Part shown: positions 57,791 through 64,000 of the stretch, in pieces
Position numbering within the stretch: position 1 is the stretch's first letter
Layout of the letters: every line of letters starts with the position of its first letter
DNA from: Athripsodes cinereus
Lineage: Eukaryota; Arthropoda; Insecta; Trichoptera; Leptoceridae
DNA length: 64,000 nt
Direction of reading: 5' to 3'
Assembly (NCBI GenBank): GCA_947579605.1
Contig: OX388312.1
Coordinates: 30,465,313-30,529,312 of the forward strand
The notes under the pieces: model-generated
Told to the model about the DNA's origin: nothing
Database searches by the model: none
The model's input: the letters and a program-made list of their open reading frames with translations, nothing else
Program-made: the position numbers and the translations under genes

Positions 57791-58435
57791 GAACATTATG
57801 AACTCTTTAAATTTGATTTGTTATAATCCATGTTTGATTATATCATGACATTTAACGCTGCTTTTGTTAACACGGGTTAAAAAAAATTCCACAAAATTTC
57901 TCTAATAAAATATAATAAACTAAATTTACAACGTTTGTTAAATTTCTGTAAGTTTAAATTATTTATAAAACAAAAACGGGGGTCGAATAGTAATATTAAA
58001 CTTGTGCTGGACTTAGACTTTTGTAAAAAAGAGATTTATATATAAAATAAAATAGATTATTTTCAAGAGCCTAAACAAAAAAAAAATAAACAACAAAAAG
58101 AAGCTTAGCGCAATACACGTAATATGTGACATAAATAAATTACCCTCCTTCAGGGACCAATTACACACAACAGCGGTATGTACCATCAGCGGGAGAGGAG
58201 GAATCTCAGTGAAGAAAAAATATCGTGGATACTGAGAAGAGAGAGTTAGGTACAATATGGAACCCGAACATTTGTAAAACATTACTACAACACGTATAAA
58301 CAACACCGTAAGGGAGCCTATGTACGTAGGGAAAGCATTTACTAGCTTTCAAATCTAGCGTTGGATGTTCAGAGAATCATAAACACAAGTCTACTCATAT
58401 CTGTAAAGGTTCTTGTTTTCTTTCACAATATCTAT

Positions 58436-58715
58436 GCTTTATGTAGACAAATCTCCGTAATACAGGAGAGACGATGGTCCTGGCTGGGACATGTTTTGAG
58501 AATGCCTAATGATAGTTGGACAAAAAGAGCACTGTTCTTCCGTCCGCAGGGCTTCCGTCGGCCCGGGCGTCCCTCTTTCACAACACACCGTTCCTATGAC
58601 AACGATATCAGAGCGCAAGGAATGTCGTGGAAAGAGGTGACGCAATTGGCACAGAGACGCACTGAATGGAGATGGCTGGTTTCTGCCCTGTGCTCCTGAG
58701 AGGAGCGTTGAGGAC

Positions 58716-58746
<31 letters not shown>
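58436..58746 (+). pseudogene. RTE-2 ORF2 C-terminus with (GAT)n tail
   Basis: The frame reads ISVIQERRWSWLGHVLRMP, RALFFRPQGFRRPGRPSF and GMSWKEVTQLAQRRTEWRWL and stops at 58697-58699. It is followed by CTCCTGAGAGGAGCGTTGAG and (GAT)n to 58746. This is the end of an RTE-type ORF2 with the microsatellite tail usual for that clade; 5'-truncated. Other copies: 34060-34446, 30670-31015, 60190-60425, 5318-5500. Confidence 0.8.
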
Positions 58747-58747
58747 T

Positions 58748-58987
58748 AGACAAGGAACAAGTCTCCCACTCTTTCCTGTAAGTTTTCGAGTGACCTGAAT
58801 AAGGCAGATGTTTGTGAAACTTCACGCATAAAACATTATTTAAATTTACAATTCAGTAATGAAGCAAGTCACCCATCCCGAATGTCTTATTTTTTTATTG
58901 ACACGGAGAAGAAAATCTGCCTATTCTATAATTGCAGTTTTTCCGCTGACTACCTCACTTGTGGGATATGCCATGAAGGTATAGAGA
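58748..58987 (+). mobile_element. SINE-R in sense, nearly full length
   Basis: AGTCTCCCACTCTTTCCTGT, AAGTTTTCGAGTGACCTGAA, CAAGTCACCCATCCCGAATG and ACCTCACTTGTGGGATATGC + CATGAAGGTATAG. It starts within a few bases of the RTE-2 (GAT)n tail. Confidence 0.75.
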
Positions 58988-59204
58988 AGTACATAGTATT
59001 AAAAATCATTAAAAATATAATTCAATACGATGTCAACTATTTTTTAATTGTAATGCGACAGTTTGCAACTATTTGTTTATTTATCGTGTCGAAACCCAGA
59101 AAAAAACCAACCAAACTGATCTCTAGTACTGTGCAAAACGCACAGCATGTGGAGATGCGTCAAAAATATCCACCATAGTGCATGTGACAGGGCACAATGG
59201 ACAC

Positions 59205-59420
59205 TCTAACAAGTGTGGCATGGCATGCGCTGCACCATAGTCACACGCTCCAGATTCCAGATTCGTCTTGAAGGAAGCCCCGTCGTTCTCTATTCTTACA
59301 GCAATTTCCTACACCAGATCTCAGTCGATTCGGGGTTTCCCATGACCTATTATAGTTTAGTTCGCCTCCTGCAGCAAGGTCTACAAAAGGTTCGCATATT
59401 TGCAACTAATTCGAATTATT
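59205..59420. other. GC-richer anonymous stretch
   Basis: A 216-bp island, less AT-rich than its surroundings, contains an 81-residue plus ORF (59213-59458, RFQIRLEGSPVVLYSYSN). I recognise no family; old transposon coding sequence is a reasonable guess. Confidence 0.2.
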
Positions 59421-59463
59421 GTATAAGGCTGAATGTTAGATCGAGACAGTTTATATAAAAGTT

Positions 59464-59600
59464 ATTTTTTTTATTTATTTATTTATTTTATTTAACAATA
59501 ATTATACAGACATTACAATACATAGACTATTTGATAAAACTTAAATCTAAACATCCTCCTTATAGAGACAAGTCTCGTGTAAAGGAGGGAGGAGATCTTT
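59464..59600 (-). mobile_element. LINE 3' UTR with (TAAA)n
   Basis: T-run and (TTTA)n at 59464-59492, then AACAATAATTATACAGACAT; no coding part. Confidence 0.4.
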
Positions 59601-59726
59601 TATATACATCTTTATCATCATGGAATCTTCATTGTGTATAGTAGCCATTGAATTAGCTGAATACCGCACACAAATCATTCTCTCCTAAGCATTTTTTTTT
59701 CGTTTTCTTCAGTCTATTATATTCCG

Positions 59727-59865
59727 GGTTAGTTGGAAGACATCGCATTTTAGCGATAAACTCGCCCTCTGTGCATTGAATTGTGTAGATGATATTTTCT
59801 ATGTTAATTTGTATTATTGTAAACGATGTACAGTGAAGAATAAAATAAATAAATAAATAAATAAA
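59727..59865 (+). mobile_element. Zenon/CR1-like LINE 3' tail with (AAAT)n
   Basis: CCGGGTTAGTTGGAAGACAT, TTTAGCGATAAACTCGCCCT and GATATTTTCTATGTTAATTT are almost identical to 22964-23050; ends in AAATAAATAAATAAATAAA. Confidence 0.7.
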
Positions 59866-60189
59866 AGTTTTTCTCGGATATGTGCATATACAAACATGTT
59901 GTATACATTTGAAGTATCTCAAATATTTATGGGATTTTCTTGTATGGGGGCCTCTAAAGGATTTGTATGATTTATTTAATACTACCAGATGTTTTTTTTT
60001 CTGTTAAACGCGTGCAGAAAAAAATATCATTTTTCATACTCCCAAGTTGTGTTATTATTACAATGATAATAAAAATATTTAAATAATATGTAAATAAGCA
60101 GTTTCGAATGTAAACTCACGGCATTTGAAACATTTACATTTTGTTATTAATTAACTGATAATGTCAATTAGAAATATTTTTCATTTTGA

Positions 60190-60425
60190 CCATTAACGTT
60201 GTTTTCGAGAACATAGGGCGGAAAGAAGCCTAAACTTTTCAAAGTTTTTATACCTAAAAAGTCATCTATTCTTACAATATTCTTAAGGTATCATTGTTTT
60301 GAGAATAGTGTATTGTTAAGATTAATTTTCAAGACCGCAAGGAACCTTGTGATGGATTCTCTTCTCCTTGACTGTTATTGGATATTTTCAAAACATGACC
60401 CAGCAAAACTATGGTCTCTATGTAT
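60190..60425 (-). pseudogene. RTE-2 3' end, decayed
   Basis: GAGAACATAGGGCGGAAAG (60212) and AAACATGACCCAGCAAAACT + ATGGTCTCTATG (60389) align in order with the RTE-2 copy at 34100-34350. Confidence 0.55.
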
Positions 60426-60867
60426 CTCAATAACTATATAAGTCTGCATAAAACATCAATAATATTTAAAGAAATATATAATCTTTTATTTTACTGAAGG
60501 AGTATTTTCGTTGCTTACTAGAGTTTTAAGAGAAAAACTTAATATTTTTTATATAAATTCTTATGCAGTTTCACATAATTTAAACCAGTTCAATTCATAA
60601 TATATCATTTGTGCAAAATATCGTAAAAAAATTAACACATATAAAGAGAACCGATATATTTTTTGACGTAATTCGAAGATTTATTTCATAATAATTGGTA
60701 ATATTTACAATATGCGACCATAATACAATGACTATCCTCAGCTACAGCAGGAGTGGAATGCACGTATTTTTTACTTTTGTCACTTCGCGCATTGTAGGGT
60801 ATTTTATGACAGAAACTTATCAACCATCGTGTTTTGTCAAAATGATGTAATTTCCGGTTCATCGTCT

Positions 60868-62987
60868 TTAACCGTTAGAATGCTACGCAGCGCAAAAGCG
60901 CTGCGATCTGTTGTATCGAAAATTGCGATGCAGCGTTTTTGCGCTGCGAGTTTCAGTGTGTTTTTGGCGCTCCGCGGGAGTGGACGTGCTTTAACTTCGC
61001 GCGTAATTTGTAACAAAAGTGCATTCTCAAACATTTAAAAATAACTTTTGACCGTTTTTTATATTATTTAATAAAAAATTACCATGTCACGTGCTATTAT
61101 TGCAGACGTTGACTCAGTTCATAGTGATTCTACGGATAGTGAAACAATAGACACAAATAGCGATGATAGCAGTATTATAACGCATCGAAGAAAAAGATTG
61201 AGGATTGAAAGTGAGTCTTCTGTCTCCTCTTCATCTTCAGAAACAGAAGAAACACCAACTTTTGCCAAAATTCCTCCGACAAAAGTGTTTTCAAAAGCAA
61301 CAAATGATTTTTTGACGATGGCACACCCATAACCTATTTCAACTTATTCTTTACCATATCACTGCTCGAAACCATCGTAAGGGAAACAAATCGATATGCT
61401 GGCCAGTTTTTAGCCTCGCACACTATATCGAATAATTCTCGAGCAAAAAAGTGGACGCCGACAACAATATACGAAATTAAAGCGTTTATTGCCGTCTTAC
61501 TCGAAATGGGGATAACAAAAAGGCCAACAATCAATAGTTATTGGATAAAAACTTCCCGACACATACCATGGTTTAGGACAATGTTTTCAAGAGATAGGTT
61601 TCAACTGATTTTGAAGTTTTTTCACTTAGTTGATAATAGGTTATTATTTGAACCAGGCCATCCGGATTATGACCCATGCGGTAGGTTTGATGTGCTTATC
61701 AAACATGCCAATACTGTATTTCAGCGGCATTATATACCAAATCAACAATTATCCATTGACGAATCGCTAGTTGGTACTCACTGTCATTCTTCCATAAAAC
61801 AGTACATTCCAAACAAAAAACATCATAAATGGGGCATCAAATTTTGGATGCTGTGTGACTCGGTTTCTAAATATTGCTTGAGTTTTTTCTGCTACAAAGG
61901 AGCTAAAAATACAGATGACAGAGATTCAGTAGAAAAATATGGCCTTGGATTTGCGGTAGTGCAAAAACTGCTTTCAATTGGAAATTACCTGAACAAAGGT
62001 TATCATTTGTTCACTGATAATTTTTACACAAGTTTACGCTTGGCCAAAGCCCTTTTGGAACAAAACACATATCTAACTGGAACAATAAGACGTAACAGAA
62101 AAGAGATTCCTCCAGAAGCTAAGAAAGCAATTGTAGGAGAAGCCAAATACCTAGCGCATGAAAATGTTTTGATGTGTTCGTTCAGAGACAAAAAGTCCAA
62201 ACCAAACCCAGTCATATTGATTTCATCCAATGCAAATACTGATAGTGTGACGATCAAAAAAAAGAAAGGGAATTTTGAATACGAAAAGATAAAACCAAGC
62301 ATGATTAATGACTACAACAAATACATGGGAGGTGTTGACGAATCTGACAAAATGTTGTACGTGTATTTGGACGAGCGAAGAACACTAAAATATTGGAAAA
62401 AAGTAGTATTCAACATATTTGGAAGAATGGTGCTCAATTCTTATATTTTGTATGTTTCCAACACTAACAGTGAAAAAAAAATGACCCGGCTCCAATTCAC
62501 ATCGAAAATTATTGATGATATCGAAACGGAGTGGTTGAATCATAAAAATAGCGAGCTTACACAACCATCTTCATCAAAAAAAAAATTTGCGCTGGAAAAA
62601 TTACCGGGACGTAACTTACGCCAGTGCGCGGTGTGCAGCAATAGAGGGAGTGGAATAAAGCGATCCCGCCTTGTTTGCTTTCGCTGTAGGAAAGGCCTAC
62701 ACGCTATTTGTGCGGCAAAACATAATTGTTAAGCTTTTTATTTTATATTTTTCATTTTCAAAAATAAATAAAATACAGAAATATTAATATTTTATGTTTT
62801 TTTTTCCATATTTATATCAATAAACATTGTTTCTTTATAATGCAAAAAGAATTATAAAAATTGATTGATATTTGTTTAAATTAGAGTATTTTATTTGACA
62901 CCATTACTTTTTCCTCTAAATTAATCAATATATGTATAGCAATTTTCATACATTTTTGCAAAAATTGCTTAGCACTAAAACGGTTAA
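60868..62987 (+). mobile_element. piggyBac-like DNA transposon with TTAA target duplications
   Basis: The element runs from 60872 to 62983 (2,112 bp) between TTAA at 60868-60871 and TTAA at 62984-62987, the duplication typical of the piggyBac superfamily. Its ends are imperfect inverted repeats: CCGTTAGAATGCTACGCA on the left and CCGTTTTAGTGCTAAGCA read inward on the right (14 of 18 match). Just inside the left end, 60881-60960 is GC-rich and holds two near-palindromes around CGCAGCGC/GCGCTGCG that could be transposase-binding sites. The transposase reading frame lies in the middle and is followed by AT-rich sequence with AATAAA at about 62763. One single-base frameshift is visible, so this copy is probably not autonomous, but it is far less decayed than most of the window. 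Confidence 0.9.
61084..62732 (+). pseudogene. piggyBac transposase, one frameshift, catalytic triad intact
   Basis: The enzyme cuts and pastes the element at TTAA sites in the nucleus. A first frame (61084-61332) encodes an 82-residue Ser/Asp/Glu-rich N-terminus and then hits a stop. The second frame is open from at least 61320 and reaches the stop at 62732; it enters with a stretch (FNLFFT...ETNRYA) typical of the domain preceding the catalytic core. A single-base indel near 61310-61330 therefore separates the two. Counting from the Met at 61506 (408 residues), the three catalytic aspartates of the family are present: D118 in MLCDS, D171 in FTDNFYTS and D278 in MGGVDES. The C-terminus carries the cysteine-rich domain (C374, C377, C391, C394, H399, C402, C408). 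Total length near 540 residues fits the family. A very short intron at the junction is possible but less likely than a frameshift. Confidence 0.9.
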
Positions 62988-63230
62988 TTGATAAAAACTA
63001 TATCATTTTATCAAACAATATTATATATCATACAATAAAAGACATTAGCCGTTTCATGATAAATAAATCAATTAATTTTACATGATTTAAGTCAATCAGC
63101 AGGGTTACTCATGATACAATCTAAATCGGTCTGAATCTTGACAACCAGTTTGACTATGAATCTGTTAGTCGAAAGATCAAACAATTATTAAATAATATTC
63201 ACTGTGTCGGTGTTTAGGTAGTAGAATTCC

Positions 63231-63509
63231 ATATCGAAAAATAAAACAGGTGTTTTATTCTACTAAAGATTTATTTTGTGAGAGAGACGTCATTCGTCTT
63301 ATGAGGACATTGTCAAATCAATGGAGATTGACAATGTCCTCATAAGACGAAAGACGTCTCTCTCACAAAATAAATCTTTAGTAGAATAAAACAGGTGTTT
63401 TTACAGGTGTCAAATCAATGGAGATTGACAATGTCCTCATAAGACGAAAGACGTCTCTCTCACAAAATAAATCTTTAGTAGAATAAAACACCTGTTTTAT
63501 TTTTCGATA
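63231..63509. repeat. Fold-back MITE, family F1, with duplicated arm
   Basis: Left arm 63231-63315 (ATATCGAAAAATAAAACAGG...GAGAGAGACGTCATTCGTC) is followed by a short loop and its inverse. The loop plus right arm is then repeated once more at a 97-bp offset (GACAATGTCCTC at 63329 and 63426), ending CCTGTTTTATTTTTCGATAT at 63509. Confidence 0.88.
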
Positions 63510-63561
63510 TTAAATAATAGTTAAACTTAAACCATTTGTTTAATTATTATACAATATGGTG

Positions 63562-63660
63562 TCAGCAAACTCCCCTTTCACGACACAAGCCTCTAGCTTA
63601 CTGTGAAAGGTCTATAAGTTTGTATTTGGGTTTATAACAAAAGCCCAGATATCTCTTTTT
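63562..63660 (+). mobile_element. Head-less SINE family 2 copy
   Basis: Shares CAAACTCCCCTTTCACGAC, TAGCTTACTGTG and GTATTTGGGTTTATAACAA with 30555-30635. The tRNA-like head is missing, which is typical 5' truncation. Confidence 0.7.
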
Positions 63661-64000
63661 AAAATTAAAAAATGCAATTCCAGGGCAAACATCGATTAAA
63701 TAATAATAATTACACTTAAGCCATTTGCGTTTTCTTGCATAAAATAAATACTTTGATTTGTTGAAATCATAAGACGTATAGGAATTTTAATATTCGACTG
63801 TACTTCAAAAAGTACCCGTTACACTACAACATTATGTTATGTAAATCGTTAAACTCCATAATTAAAAAGTTTTAAAAGGGGAACAACAAAAAAAATACAA
63901 TGACTCTCTTTAATTAAAAGTATAATCCAGATCTTTTTAATAAATTTATGTGTAGGTGTTAAATAAACGCAAATATATTCAATATATCACAATGCGAATA

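Noticed and set aside
58439..58825. 128-residue Ser-rich minus ORF
   Set aside because: The serine run is the translated (GAT)n microsatellite and the rest is antisense RTE-2.
60829..61038. Overlapping ORFs on both strands (65 and 69 residues)
   Set aside because: They cover the GC-rich subterminal repeats of the piggyBac; mirrored frames in palindromic DNA.

Overview
This window looks like a gene-poor, transposon-packed stretch of an insect nuclear genome, most likely a moth or butterfly. The evidence is an AT-rich background, A|T-flanked Helitrons, many short LINE 3' ends of the Zenon/CR1, L2 and RTE types, tRNA-derived SINEs, fold-back MITEs and a piggyBac element. The organism call is inference from element types. 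No rRNA, functional tRNA, CRISPR array or operon is present. I could not identify any host gene. The only host-gene candidates are three short splice-bounded open stretches at 18.6-19.5 kb, and they are weak.

Layout. 1-5 kb: SINE fragments, a 719-bp TTAA-flanked MITE (348-1066) and LINE 3' tails. 5.7-7.9 kb and 15.25-17.5 kb: two near-identical non-autonomous Helitrons in opposite orientation, each carrying the same nested tRNA-SINE and two fold-back elements. 8-15 kb: LINE scraps (an unassigned LINE end at 11.05 kb, L2 at 11.35 kb), minisatellites and SINEs. 18-27 kb: decayed RTE, candidate exons, fold-back MITEs, SINEs, a SINE/RTE chimera (24.5 kb) and a CT microsatellite. 26.8-31 kb: a nest with an L2 end inserted in an RTE end, a minus-strand LINE whose 3' UTR contains about ten 94-bp tandem units, and a long LINE reverse-transcriptase fragment (29.2-30.2 kb) with a mutated YADD box. 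31.6-33 kb: palindromes and a 4 x 107-bp minisatellite. 34.6-42.75 kb: an LTR element with 2,338-bp LTRs that look identical and a non-coding interior; it sits inside a 500-bp MITE. 43.7-48.1 kb: two 5'-truncated RTE copies (one with a 14-bp target duplication), hairpins and a MULE-like transposase remnant. 48-60 kb: mostly anonymous AT-rich DNA with LINE tails, a mariner remnant, SINEs and an RTE end with a (GAT)n tail. 60.9-63 kb: a TTAA-flanked piggyBac element with intact DDD triad and one frameshift. 63.2-63.5 kb: a fold-back element with a duplicated arm.

How the parts relate. The commonest repeat is a ~245-bp SINE-like element (about 19 copies or fragments). Its last ~40 bp resemble the 3' end of the RTE family present in the same window, and one locus is a direct SINE/RTE chimera. 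This points to a non-autonomous element that borrows RTE machinery. The rest is a stratified record of nested insertions. The youngest visible ones are the LTR element, the piggyBac and the two Helitrons.
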